Source: Cranoglanis bouderius (Eukaryota; Chordata; Actinopteri; Siluriformes; Cranoglanididae). Taken from it: a stretch of 64,000 nucleotides of DNA. Under the pieces are notes generated by a model. It saw only the letters and a program-made list of their open reading frames with translations, was not told the origin of the DNA and did no database searches. The stretch lies in the NCBI GenBank assembly GCA_023630585.1, contig CM042564.1:15906242-15970241 (forward strand), read 5' to 3'. The position numbers were made by a program, and so were the translations under genes. Shown piece by piece: positions 22,670 through 34,700 of this stretch (position 1 is the stretch's first letter; each line of letters begins with the position of its first letter).

Positions 22670-22987
22670 TCAACAGTCAGACTGTTGGTCTTTTTCATCT
22701 TTGGCACCGAGAACTCGATGTCCGTTTTTCCTGAAAACAAGCTGAAACGTGGACTCATCTGGCCACAGCACACATTTCCACTGCCTTTCAGTCCATCTGA
22801 GATGAGCTCGGGCCCAAAGACCACGGCGGCGTTTCTGCATAGAGTTGATGTGTGGCTTCCTACTTGCGTAATAGAGGTTGCATTTCTGGATGCAGCGGCA
22901 GACTGTGTTAAGTGACAATGGTTTCCAAAGTACTCCCAAGCCCATGTGGTTATATTTATCACAGTAGCATGACAATTTCTCAGGCAA
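22670..22987 (-). pseudogene. Second Tc1-type transposase fragment
   Basis: 105-residue frame with PLSLNTVCRCIQKCNLYYAS, RRGLWARAHLRWTERQWK and VLWPDESTFQLVF, which carries the first catalytic aspartate motif (W-P-D-E-S). It resembles the transposase at 15760-16062 more than the outer element, so it comes from a different Tc1 family. Confidence 0.75.
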
Positions 22988-23285
22988 TGCAATACTTGGT
23001 CGGTGGGAGTTGGGGTGGTCTTCCTCACTGGCTTGTTGTCCTGTGCTTCGAACTGTGCATAGAAACCGTTCAGGGCATCTGGGAGCGAGGCATCATCATC
23101 ACAGACAGGTGGTGTAGCTTTGTATTCTGTGATGGACTGAATGCCTTGCCACATATGCCTTGTATCCTTTGTGTTTATGAAGTGACAGTGGATTCTTTCT
23201 GTGTAGTTGCACTTTGCCTCTCTGATGGCCCGGGACAGATTAGCCCTTGCTGTGTGGAGGGCTGCTTTGTCATAGCTGTCTAACT
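22988..23285 (-). pseudogene. LINE ORF2 linker fragment
   Basis: Minus-strand frame reading RAIREAKCNYTERI.., MWQGIQSITEYKATPP and DASLPDALNGFYAQFEAQDN. This is the segment between endonuclease and reverse transcriptase in CR1/Rex1-like fish LINEs. It runs directly into the Tc1 transposase fragment, giving a chimeric 239-residue open frame with no functional meaning. Confidence 0.6.
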
Positions 23286-23712
23286 ATTTAGCTGTCTAAC
23301 AGGTCTCAAAAACCTCAGGCCTGAGGTTTTTGTCTCAAAATAGATGGGTCCCCCAGACACAGCTGAAGAGAAGCAGCCCCATAGCATGATACTGCCACCG
23401 CCATGCTTCATCATGGGTATGGTGTTCTTTGATTGACAAGGTGTCATGTTTAGCACCAAACATATCTTTCAGAATTAAGCCCAAAAAGTTTTAATTCCTC
23501 TCCTGACTGATAGCTTTCCACAAAGAGACCTGTACATGCTGTGTCAGCTCTATACAGACTATGGATTCATCATTTGGATGAAACCAAGAAGATATCAAGA
23601 AAATCCTAAGAAACAGCTGATCCTTATTTATGTTTTAATCATAATCGCTTCACTGATGTCAATTCGTTTGAAAGTCAATTTGTGTGTGTATACGTTTTGT
23701 CCATACTCCGGT

Positions 23713-26700
23713 TAAAATAAAAATATAACAAATCTATGACGTGTCCTCTGATCCGTCCCCTGTGGGTTCATTTCTTGGAGCAACCGCATAACATCATCAC
23801 GTTTTACACGCAACTTGTGTTTCTGCTGAAGCGTTAACCACATTGACCGGTAGCCACACAACTGTCCTGGTCCACGCAGCACTGCTCTTATAACAATCCT
23901 TACTTCATTTAATGGGCAACAGTTTTTTTCTTCTAAACAGAGCTGCGTCCTTTAGGTGTGTTTTTAGAGAGTGCAAGCTAATCTTTAAGTCATGTTATGT
24001 TAACATCATATCCAAAATCATGGCATATGAATGTCCTTCCTCAAAGTAGCACTGAATAAATTCCATTTTTTTCCTTTCTTGCCAATGTAAATGTTTATTT
24101 TATAAGATTTAAAGTTTCGCTATGGACAAAAAATGATTTAAAGTAAACACAGAAGTCCACTAATGTACAAGAAACAAAGTTGTTTACAATTTCTTACCTC
24201 CTGTATATCTTGATTGACAGATGTGTCGTCCAATCAGCGATAAGTAATCCATTCGCAAAATATACCTACCTTTTCTCTGACTTGTCATTGTGTTTTCTGC
24301 CTTGTTATTTTGTTTCTCTCAGGCCACCGTACATAAGGGATGTAATCTTCTAAGTAAAGTGTTTTTTTATCATGTTTTTTTTTTTATTATTATTTATTTA
24401 TTTATTTTTTTTATTACATGTATGCATTAATTGTTCCTAGAGGGTGAAATAACTGGTTTAGCTTAAAAAGGTAAATATCCATTTGTAATGTCCATTTGAA
24501 TTGGCATTTCTCTATAATGAAATATCCTCTTGAATTGGTCTTTTATTCTAATTAAGTGTTAAAGATAGGCATTAAATTGTTTGAGAAATTGAAAGCAGTT
24601 GGATTTCCCAGAATGTTTGCCAAGAGGGCTGCATTATCCTGGCTCTTTTGGCCGGATCTGCACTACTCTCCAATCTTCTGAAACCCCGGAGTGTCCTCAT
24701 TTAGGCTTTTCATTTGGCCCTTTACATCCTTCTCACACTCAAGCAAGATGAGCTAGAAAGTTTAATGACATTATTAACATCAAAATGTAAACTGGATCCA
24801 TGAGCAGCACTAATTAATGTCACTGAGGGTTTGAGCACTTTACCTCTTTCAGATCCAACACATTCTTTACAAGAAGAGTCATCAGTGGTAGATTAATTCA
24901 GTGGACTTTCATCTAATCCTTCATTTCTTTGTTTTCCCATTCCTCTATTTCCCATTGCTTTTTGGACTAACACTTCCTGGGAAAGAAAAAAAAAAAAAGA
25001 GGAGATGAACAGCCTGGTCTGTTCAGACTGGATTTAATGGAACTTTGAAAGCAAGTGTGGGCTGCTTCCAAGGAGATGCTGAGGAGAAGAAGCTGTGCTA
25101 AAGTCACTATGGCTGCAGATGTTACAATTATCAAAAGGAGAATAATACACAACTGCTGCCACATTTTCCTGCCTAACAGAGAGACTTCCTGCTCTATTGT
25201 TAGACCAAATGCTACAGCCCTTAGCAATTTTGTGTTTGCATGTGTGAATGTGTGTGAACATGTGTGTGCATATAGTATGTGCATTTTAGGGTATTGTGTG
25301 TAAGAGAGAAAGAAACAAAGACAAATTAGAAAGACAAAGTGTGCTTACCAGATGGTCCTTAGAAACAAAACTAATTTCCCCTAATCACAGTTCTGGCCTC
25401 AGGACTCTCTGCACATGTTACACTCTGCTCCTTCATGGGTGTGTTTTTTGTTGTCTGTTTGTTCCATGTTCCACAGTCCAGATGCCTGTATGACTTCAAC
25501 TGCTTTAACTTCCTTTCTCTGCCATATACTGGTACCTGCTACATCATTGTTCAGGTGACAAAGGGACTGTCTGGATGGAAAGCGTTGCCAGCTTGCTCAC
25601 TCTAGCTTTGTTTTTATCCGACTTGTATTTCATGCCTTAAACCCCGATTCTCTTACTATTTGGCTTATTGACTAGTTATTATAAAACCCTGGGGTTAGAA
25701 TCCTTTGGTTGGTATTCATGTACAGTATATCATTTGAGTCTATTTGTATATGTTTATAAATAAGGGATAGTTGGTATTGTGTTGGATGTTTTTATTCTCT
25801 CCCGGTCAAGCAGAGAAACACTAGCCAATTGTGGGCATCTGTGAGCTCATGAATGTGGAAGATGGCTGTTAATGCATTCCTCCGAGTGTGTTCAGCTGCA
25901 CTGTAATGTGGCAATGTGAAAAGATGTGTTGGACAGCATCCTGTGTCTCAGCAAAAGCACATGTTAGCCTTCCTAGTTGGTAGCTGTCATGTGATATTGG
26001 AGAGCTGGTTGGTGGGTGGGAATTGCCAAATTACCAAATTGGGAGAAAATGGGTAATATCCATGCATCTGAAGTATGTTGAAAACTGTAAATGCAGTCTC
26101 CATGAATGTTCACTCACTCAGTTTCAGTAACTGCTTTATCCTGGACAGGTCACAGTGGATCCAGAGTTCACCCATCCCACAACACACCATGGATATGAAG
26201 CTAGGGGTTTCTGTTAATATTCAACCTGCAAATACAGACACACACACACACACACAGATGAACAGACAATGGACATTTCATTGCACTAATTAATAGGTAT
26301 TCCTAGGTTGTCTCTTCCTCTTACATGCTAAATGTAAGTCTATCCACAAATATGTATTTGTACAGATTTTATTTTTTTTAAAAATAATAAATAAAATAAA
26401 ATAAAAATTCAAAATGTCTCAAATAATGTACAGCTTACGAAGGCAGTTAAGTTCTGAAGGCTCTGATAGATGATCTCTGCTTTAATGTTCTCGTGCAAGG
26501 GTGTAAATCCCAGCAGTAATTTAAATAACATGACAAACTTTCAAGTTTAGTTTCATTCTCCAGGGGAAGTACCAGAGGAACATTATGGTGTATTACAAGC
26601 ATAAGAAATATTTTGTTCAAATTAATTAGCAAACATCTAGTACTATAACACTATGTCACCACAAACCTTACTTATAACTACTGGACTTTTTGGAGTTAAC

Positions 26701-28380
26701 TGCATGGATTCAGTGAATTTAAAAGGCCATTTCAATTCAGGTGGAACAAAATAGTATCACAATGACATGTGGAAATGTGGAGAAATTCACTCAGGCTATA
26801 AATGCACAGAAACTTACATGGGTTTTGGGTGGCCATAGCTTTTCTAATTACTTATTGTGCATCAAATTTTATTGCATGAAAATTCTGCTTAAAATGTCAT
26901 TTGGGTTTCACTGCAAGCAGACTTTCAGCCCAAGCATGGCATTAGATCATCTATAATTGAATTGAATGAATTTAAATCAAATTAACCCCAATCCTGCTAG
27001 CTACAAATAGTGCATTTATTACATGACTCAGAAAAGTTAAGTGAGCGTTATTGTTTCTGGGATTCATTTGAAAAACCTGTTCCAATTTCGTATGGTATTT
27101 CAAAAGTACACCGAAAGTCATTTAGGTCTCTTGCAACATAGAAATTCATTTTATTTCTCAAAGTCATTGTGTATCCTTGAACTCTTCAGTAATCCCTCTG
27201 GTCTCTTTCTCAAGTTGCCATATTAGCTTCCAAAGTCTTTTTTATGATTATTTTGGTTAAACTGCTGTTACTGTCTATAGTTAGTTATTATCACATAAAG
27301 CTACACCTTGACACATGGTCGGTTTACACACACATCCAAACTCATTAAATGCCACTTGTCATTTGACTTAAATATCACTCTTGTTAATGTTCCAGAAACA
27401 ATAAAAATTGGGCTGTAATTTGCCAGAAGGAAGAGAAAGTTCACGCATAAAAATGCAAATGCCTCAAATTTATTTCTGTAATATCTCACTGGTCTTTACC
27501 AGGGTATCATAGAGAGGACAGATATGTACCATGATTAAAATGAAGCCATATTCATCAGTGACCATATGCAGCAGCTGTAACGCTGTATATCCATAGCAGA
27601 ACTCGCGGTACATTATTAGCCAAAAGCCCTAAACATAGTCCAACTTTAGTTGTAGATTTCGTTCCTAACACCCACTCCTTCACATCACTATGAGCTATCA
27701 CTTCTCTCGTAAGTCTTCATTAAGGGTCTCTTGCTGGATCATAGAATCACAGCAACTGCCAAGACCAAGTTCCAGGGACAATTAGCTCATAATGTACAAT
27801 AACATCATGTTCTGTGTAGAGGGAAAAGCACATGTAATGCCGTGGCTAAAGATGATGCCAGAGCACAGCAAATTAAAAAGCATCCATTGTTCTGGTGAGT
27901 TGAAAGTGAAACCACTTTTATTTGGCAGAATGACAGACCCTTGTCTCAGCCATTGCACACATGATTTATCAAGTATGCCAATTCCAAACTTTAATTAAAT
28001 AATTATTTCATTATTGTTGCATCAAATCGCTCCTAATTGTTTTGAACACATTCTTTGTTTGGTACTGAAATACCAAGTAGTTGTGATTTTAAGGCCCATA
28101 CAAACAGTGGAAGTGCCAAGAAACAATTTTATCCCTGAGGAAACAGAGCAGCTTCAGTGGATCAGTTTAGTCTAATGCAGCACAAGAGACCGTTTCAACA
28201 GAGACCATGTTTAAGTCTAATCAAAGTTAATCTCCATAACATCAGCAAAACAAGAGCCAGTAGTGTATGTGTAGAGTAGTGTATTATAGCTTGTCATTTA
28301 ATGACATACCATTTGTCATGCCACATATAAATACAAATCATAAATGAAACATGTATAGACTTGTGTTGTTATAAATGAGC
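23713..28380. other. Intergenic DNA, with a SINE-like scrap and a possible conserved block
   Basis: No gene is seen. A decayed SINE-like tail (CTGCTTTATCCTGGACAGG, then a CA run) lies at 26105-26255. The stretch 24595-24860 is repeat-free and balanced, with AATTAATGTCA and TTTAATGACATTATTAAC motifs, and could be a conserved non-coding element. The rest is plain AT-rich DNA. Confidence 0.4.
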
Positions 28381-28383
28381 AGG

Positions 28384-28514
28384 TAGTGTTGGTTCCTCAC
28401 AGCTCCAGAAACTGGTGTTTGATCTTTATACTAGGTTATTTTACCCCACCTTCCAAAAGCATGCCAGTGGATTGGTTACTTTAAGTTGGCCCTAGGTGAA
28501 AAAATGTGTGTGAG
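28384..28514 (+). repeat. SINE-like repeat, left half, split by the RTE insertion
   Basis: GTTGGTTCCTCACAGCTCCAG..AAGTTGGCCCTAGGTG belongs to the SINE-like family. It continues on the other side of the LINE at 31644 (TATGTGTGTGTAATGCCCTGTGATGGACTGGC). Confidence 0.65.
28499..28514. repeat. Target-site duplication of the RTE LINE, left copy
   Basis: AAAAAATGTGTGTGAG, identical to 31628-31643. Confidence 0.93.
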
Positions 28515-28540
28515 TCTTCTTTTCCTTTCGGCTGTTCCCT

Positions 28541-30145
28541 TCAGGGGTCGCCACAGCGAATCATCTGCCTCCATCTAGCCCTATCCCCTGCATCCTCTTC
28601 TCTCAGACCGACCACCTTCATGTCCTCCTTCACTACATCCATAAACCTCCTCTTTGGTCTTCCTCTCGGCCTCCTGCCTGGCAGCTCTAACCTCAGCATC
28701 CTTTTACCGATATATTCACTCTCCCTCCTCTGAACATGTCCAAACCATCTCAACCTGGCCTCTCTAACTTTGTCTCCAAAACATCTCACATGTGCTGTCC
28801 CCCTGATGTACTCATTCCTGATCCTATCCATCCTCGTCACTCCCAAAGAGAACCTCAACATCTTCAGCTCTGCTACCTCTAACTCTTCCTCCTGTCTTTT
28901 CCTCAGTGCAACTGTCTCCAAACCATACAACATCGCTGGTCTCACTACTGTCCTGTACACCTTTCCTTTCATTCTTGCGAGTACTCTTTTATCACACAAC
29001 AGACCTGACACTTTTCTCCACCCATTCCAACCTGCCTGCACACGCTTCTTCACCTCTTTTCCACACTCCCCGTTGCTCTGGACTGTTGACCCTAAGTACT
29101 TAAAATCCTGCACCTTCTTTATCTCTTCTCCCTGTAACCTCACTGTTCCACTTGGATCCCTCTCATTCACACACATGTATTCTGTCTTGCTGCGACTAAC
29201 CTTCATCCCTCTTCTCTCCAGAGCAAACCTCCACCTCTCTAGAGTTTCATCCACCTGCTCCCTGCTCTCACTACAGATCACAATGTCATCCGCAAACATC
29301 ATAGTCCATGGAGATTCCTGTCTGACCTCATCTGTCTGCCCGTCCATCACCACCGCAAACAAGAAGGGGCTCAGAGCCGATCCTTGATGCAGTCCCACCT
29401 TCACCGTGAACTCCTCTGTCACACCTACCGCACACCTTACCATTGTCCTACTGCTCTCATACATATCCTGCACCACTCTAACATACTTCTCTGCCACTCC
29501 AGACCTCCTCATACAATACCACAGCTCCTCTCTTGGCACCTTGTCATACGCTTTCTCTAGATCTACAAAGACACAATGCAGCTTGTTCTGACCCTCTCTG
29601 TACTTCTCCATCAACATTCTCAAAGCAAATATTGCATCTGTAGTGCTCTTTCTTGGCATGAAACCATACTGCTGCTCACAAATGCTCACTTCTCCCCTTA
29701 TCCTTGCTTCCACTACTCTTTCCCACAACTTCATTGTATGGCTCATCAGCTTAATACCTCTGTAGTTTCCACAACTCTGCACATCTCCCTTGTTCTTAAA
29801 AATCGGCACCAAAACACTTCTCCTCCATTCCTCAGGCATCCTCTCACTCTCTAAGACCTCGTTGAACAACCTAGTTAAAAACTCTACTGCCATCTCTCCT
29901 AGACACTTCCATACCTCCACTGGTATGTCATCAGGACCAACCGCCTTTCCTCTCTGCATCCTCTTCAAAGCTCTCCTAACTTCACCCTTGCTAATCCTTT
30001 CTACTTCCTGCTCAACAATATTTGCCTCTACTACTCTTCTCTCTCTGTCATTTTCCTCATTCATCAGTTCCTCAAAGTACTCCTTCCATCTTTCCCTCAC
30101 CCTACTGTCACCTGTCAACACATTTCCACCTCTATCTTTAATCAC
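28541..30145 (-). pseudogene. RTE ORF, reverse transcriptase part
   Basis: 534 residues covering the whole polymerase. Motifs: KAVGPDDIPVEVWK (about 68-81), VLVPIFKNKGDVQSCGNYRG (about 111-130), YGFMPRKSTTDAIF, VFVDLEKAYDKVPR (motif A, about 192-205), GLHQGSALSPFLFAVVMD (motif B, from 251), MMFADDIVI (catalytic FADD, about 284-287), KYLGSTVQSNGECGKEVK (motif D/E) and a C-terminal RWFGHVQRRE, GRPKRRFMDVVKED stretch. The DQLT normally found after motif B reads DGQT here. The polymerase segment itself is open end to end, but it is cut off from its endonuclease by frameshifts. Confidence 0.9.
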
Positions 30146-30400
30146 TCTAACCTGCTGACATCCTTACCATCTCTATCCCTCTGCCTCGCCAACCGATACA
30201 AATCCCTCTCACCTTCCTTACTATCTAACCTTGCATACATGTCCTCATAAGCTTTCTGTTTGGCCTTTGCCACCTCTATCTTAACCTCATGCTGCATCTC
30301 CCTATATTCCTGTCTACTTTCCTCCGTCCTCTCACTGTCCCACTTCTTCCTAGCTAACCTCTTCTTCTGGATACCACCAAGTCTTCTTGTCTTCTTTCCT
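30142..30400 (-). pseudogene. RTE ORF, linker between endonuclease and reverse transcriptase
   Basis: Highly charged stretch (KKRLARKKWDSERTEESRQ, EVAKAKQKAYEDMYARLDS, LYRLARQRDRDGKDV) typical of the RTE linker. It is in a different frame from both neighbours. The second frameshift is near 30145-30160, just before the VIKDRGGN segment of the reverse transcriptase. Confidence 0.85.
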
Positions 30401-31510
30401 CCTTCCAGATGACACACCTAGCACCTTCCTACCTGTCTCCCTGATCACTTTGGCTGTAGTAGTCCAGTCATCTGGAAGCACCTCCTGACCACCTAAAGCC
30501 TGTCTCAACTCCTCCCTGAAAACCGCACAGCACTCTTCCTTTTCCAACTTCCACCACTTTGTCTTCTGCTCTGCCTTTGCTCTCCTCACCACCAGAGTCA
30601 TCTTACACACCACCATCCTATGCTGTCTAGCTACACTCTCTCCTGCCACTACTTTGCAATCGCTAATCTCCATCAGATTACAGTGTCTACATAAGATATA
30701 GTCCACCTGTTTGCTCCTGCCACCACTCTTATATGTCACCCTGTGTTCCTGCCTCTTCTGAAAGTACGTGTTCACCACAGCCATCTCCATACTTTTAGCA
30801 ACGTCTACCAACCTCTGTCCTTCTGGGTTCCTTACCTGAAGACCAAACCTGCCCATCACTTCCTCATCCCCACTATTCCCTTCACCAACATGTCCATTAA
30901 AGTCTGCCCCTATCACCACTCTCTCACATCTGGGAACACTCTGCATAACTTCCTCAAGCTCGCTCCAGAATCTGTCTTTCTCCTCTTGCTCACAACCTAC
31001 TTGTGGAGCATAAGCACTAACAACATTCAACATCACACCTTCAATTTCCAGACTCATCAACCTATCTGACACTCTCTTTACCTCCAGAACATTCTTCACA
31101 AACTCCTCCTTCAGGATCACTCCTACTCCATTTCTCTTCCTGTCCACCCCATGATAGAACAGTTTAAACCCTGCTCCCATGCTTCTAGCCTTGCTCCCTT
31201 TCCACCTGGTCTCCTGGACACACAGAATGTCAACTTTCCTCCTCTGCATCATATCTACCAGCTCTCTGCCTTTACCTGTCATCGTACCAACATTCAAAGT
31301 CCCTACTTTCAGTCCTAAACTCCTGCCTTTCCTCTTCTCTCTCTGCCTACGGACACGCCTTCCTCCTCTAACACACCTTCCTCCTCTCCTTCTTCGACCA
31401 ACAGTAGCCCAATTTCCACCAGTGCCCTGTAGGTCAACGGCACCGATGGCGGTCGTTGTTAACCCGGGTCCCGACCGATCCGGTATGGAAGTCATGTTCG
31501 TGATTCGCAT
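30350..31510 (-). pseudogene. RTE ORF, endonuclease part
   Basis: Endonuclease/exonuclease/phosphatase-type domain that nicks target DNA. Motifs in order: LKVGTLNVGTMTGKGRELVD (strand start), CVQETRWKG (metal-binding glutamate), NVVSAYAPQVG, VVIGADFNGHVG (catalytic D and N), KQVDYILCR and ARQHRMVVC (terminal histidine). The open frame extends upstream of the element to 31729, but that part reads through the target duplication and host SINE, so a start at the MRITNM methionine (31510) is more sensible. It ends out of frame with the next segment after TWWYPEEEV, a frameshift near 30360-30390. Confidence 0.85.
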
Positions 31511-31627
31511 ATTGAATTTGGCAAAAGTTTTACGTCGGATGCCCTTCCTGACACAACCCTCTCTATTTATCCGGGCTTGGGACCGGCACAAAAAGTACAC
31601 TGGCTTGTGACCTCCTGTGGCTAGATT

Positions 31628-31643
31628 AAAAAATGTGTGTGAG
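31628..31643. repeat. Target-site duplication of the RTE LINE, right copy
   Basis: AAAAAATGTGTGTGAG, identical to 28499-28514. Confidence 0.93.
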
Positions 31644-31750
31644 TATGTGTGTGTAATGCCCTGTGATGGACTGGCATTATGTCCAGGATATATTCCTGCT
31701 TTCTGCTCCAGGAATAGGTTTTGGATCAATCACTACCTTGACCAGGTAAC
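31644..31750 (+). repeat. SINE-like repeat, right half
   Basis: CCCTGTGATGGACTGGCATT, TCCAGGATATATTCCTGC and TTGACCAGGTAA continue the family sequence broken off at 28514. Confidence 0.65.
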
Positions 31751-31759
31751 AACAGTTAC

Positions 31760-34700
31760 TATGGTTAAGATAAACAAGATAAACACTTTCTCAATCCATT
31801 AGTTGTCATAATTCTTTCCTAGCAAGAATATGTATGGTCCAAGTGAAACTATTCATTTTCTTCAGAGGTGCCTGTAGACGGGTGATGGTTACAATCTCTT
31901 CTACCTAGAGAAAAGTAAACAAGCAGTTGTTTATTCTGGGTTTTTCAACAAAGTCTCATGATTGCAAGTTCATAACCATTTGTATGTATGAAAACTTATG
32001 AAGGTTAAGGTTTTGTCATTAGGTTACATTTTCCTTACTATTCGATTTGCATGAAATTACATAAAATCCAACCACACCACCCTCATTCGAAATTGTACAA
32101 ATTCTTCATGAGCTCAAGTTGAGGTCTTCTCACTTGAAGCTATAATAGACAAAGAGAACAATTGCTCTTCTAGCAAAAAGGTGAGCCATCCCCCTTACAA
32201 GCAGAAAAACTGCAGCCTCTACATAATTTATAGTACAGCATTATTTTACCCACCTATACCCATTTAAGAACATGAAAAAAGAAGAGAAAGAGAGAACCAA
32301 AGGTCAAGAAAACAGTGCATTCTGTAAATCTGTCATACACAGTGGTATATGAGGAGGGAAATCCCTCTTCATGACTATACAAAGCCAATAGTCATCCAAG
32401 ATGGATGGATTCTAACAAGGAAAACAATGCAAATGAAATCTGCAATCTGCTGGCAAGCTGAGGCAACCCTCTGATTCTGTCACCTTTTACCGCATGTCAA
32501 GTCACTGCTTCTGCCAAGTACTGTACACACTTGCATAGGCGTGGGTAGGACAGGTCACATGAGAGTCATGCAGAGATAAACAGCATGGTCTAGAAACCCT
32601 GACAAGACTAAACAAGTGGTGTGTCGACATATGATCTGCTCCGGAGATTAATGGCGTATTTAGACCAGTAGTGCATTTCAATCCTCAGCTATATCAGTGT
32701 TTTACATCTTTCTTTTGCAGATAAATTCCTATGCCCTAGATGGGTTTTTTAAGGACACACTTGGATAATGAGGGGTTTTTGTTTTGTAACAGGTGTACAG
32801 AAGGGTTTATTTTGCACTAAAGCTGATTATTGTGTTTGCTGATCAGGCAGCTGTGCGAACGTGTGTGGCTGTTTGCGCAGTAGAATCACTGCCTCTGCAT
32901 TGCTGTGTGACAGGCTGGTTATGATGCAGATTCCAGGTGAGAAGAAAGAGGCTGTCAGGTGTGGGCAACTGCATCCAACAGAGCCCCAGCACCTAATGAC
33001 GGCTACTTTAATGAGAGCTGATACATGATGAATGTGGCCATATGGTCAGACAGCCTGCATGAGCCAGGAGCACACTTATCTTTTAGCATTCGCCGAGGTA
33101 AGGGAACGATACAGCTCTAAAGTAACTGAAACAGCAGGCAGAGGATGTGACCTTCAGCCACCCAGTGGAGGCTCACTGTTCTGCCTGTAGTTCACAAAGG
33201 TCTGACTGCTCTAAATGAACTCTTAATGTTCATCTGCTTGTTCATATGAGATATTAGTGCTGACTCCAGCATAACCTGTAACTCATTGGTTGATGGTTAA
33301 TTGCCTATCATTTTGCTCTTTTCCAAAACAGTAGGTTTGATGCATTTCACATTTCAAAATGTCAGAATAATTAAGAGTACTTTATGAAATTATATCATTT
33401 TCTATTTATCACACTTTGTAATCACACACATTTGCACTTTATGTAGTCATTTGTACAGAAGCCATCTATATGTATATAAGGATTGGATTACGTTAAAATT
33501 TGAACTGACGTCTTTACTCCCACTTTCTTGTGACATTAAGTATTGGGGTACTTTAAAAATACTGGGGATTGGCTTATCACAGAAGTAAATATGTTATGAT
33601 TAACTTCACCATGACGTATTATAGCAAAGCACCCTCTTGAGAACATACAGTAATGTAAAGTTCAATAGTTTGAAGTTAAATGGTTTGAAAATTGTATCTT
33701 TAAATAATTCAGAATTATCTAATGTCCCGTGCTTCAGAACTCCATCTGCACATATTAATCCACAGTATTTTCATTGGACAGGTTTTTACTTCTGCACTTT
33801 ACCAGTCTGGAATGAGTGCTCTTCATTAAAAGAGCAATTTGTTCACTCAGCCACGGGTGACCAGAGGAGCACTGCGACTGTTAGTCTGGTCAAGCTTTTA
33901 CATTTGTTTTTCATCCATTTTGTGATTGATTTGCAAATTACTGACCTGATGTAGTTACGCACCTAGCTGAACACATTTCATGCTTCTGTGCGCCAACAGG
34001 ACCATTGCGTAGAAATGATAGAGAGATCATTCTATATTCCTGCGTGCTAACAGCATATGCTCACGGGTAAATTTTATGTTCATATCAAATTCTTTTTTTC
34101 CACAGTCATACATTTATAATACAGTTCACACTGTGTATTAAGTAGAGAACGGAGGAACAATTTTTTTTTTTTTAACAAAGTGAGATACTGAGCAATCACT
34201 TGTGGTTACACTAAAAACCTTCATACCTAACAGCATCCACAAGACTAAATGGCATTTCAATCAAATCAGGACTCTCAATCATTTCTCTCTCCTGTTCTCA
34301 GATCTCCCCATAATCCTGTTTAGCCAGGCTGTATAACTTTCTCTGCATATCTCTGTGTATGTGTGAGAGACAGAGAAATAGAGAGAGAGGAATACAGAAA
34401 GTGAGAAAAAGATGTGAGAGAGTGAGAAGGTTATTCAGCTATATCAGAGTAGCTGAAGCCATATGCTGTCCCTGCTCGAATATCCCCTGCTTGCCTGTTC
34501 TGGTGCTCTGTGCTTGAGACACACACTAAGGGTATGTGAGCGGTGCCACATTGTCTTCTCACACCAGATGTTATCATGCTGTCTAATTGGCCTAGCAAAA
34601 ACAAAGGAAGGGCCTGGAATGGCCTGCCCACAATAGCAGTGCAAAGTTCTCCTCAGCCTAGCGACTCAAAAACAACCAAATTAAAGCTTTTCCATACTTC

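Larger units (their letters stand above)
21810..23712. mobile_element. Tc1-like transposon interrupted by other elements
   Basis: The left end CACTGGATATAAAATGTATACACACCCC and the right end GTGTGTATACGTTTTGTCC are degenerate inverted repeats. Outer segments 21810-22318 and about 23286-23712 belong together. The right outer part has, in minus sense, codons for a DEAWRWQYHAMGLLLF-type stretch that corresponds to the Tc1 transposase H-G-G-G-S segment. A block of about 970 bases between them is foreign (next entries). The element is dead. Confidence 0.65.
28515..31627 (-). mobile_element. RTE-clade non-LTR retrotransposon, near full length
   Basis: A 3.1-kb minus-sense element with an apurinic-type endonuclease followed by reverse transcriptase and no gag-like ORF1, as in the RTE group (BovB, Rex3 and RTE-X relatives). 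Its 3' end (low coordinates) reads in minus sense GGCGACCCCTGAAGGGAACA then GCCGAAAGGAAAAGAAGA. It is flanked by a perfect 16-base target-site duplication, so the insertion is relatively recent. Two frameshifts split the single ORF, so this copy is probably dead. It landed inside an older SINE-like repeat. The exact subfamily is not resolved. Confidence 0.93.

Noticed and set aside
22435..23154. 239-residue protein
   Set aside because: Chimeric frame across LINE and Tc1 fragments; no coherent domain.
28770..29387. 205-residue plus-strand frame
   Set aside because: Antisense shadow of the RTE reverse transcriptase. The minus strand carries all polymerase motifs.
28541..31510. Host gene similar to proteins sometimes labelled craniofacial development protein 2-like
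   Set aside because: Such labels come from RTE-derived ORFs. Here the target duplication, 3' tail and frameshifts show a retrotransposon copy.
31179..31610. 143-residue plus-strand frame
   Set aside because: Antisense shadow of the RTE endonuclease.
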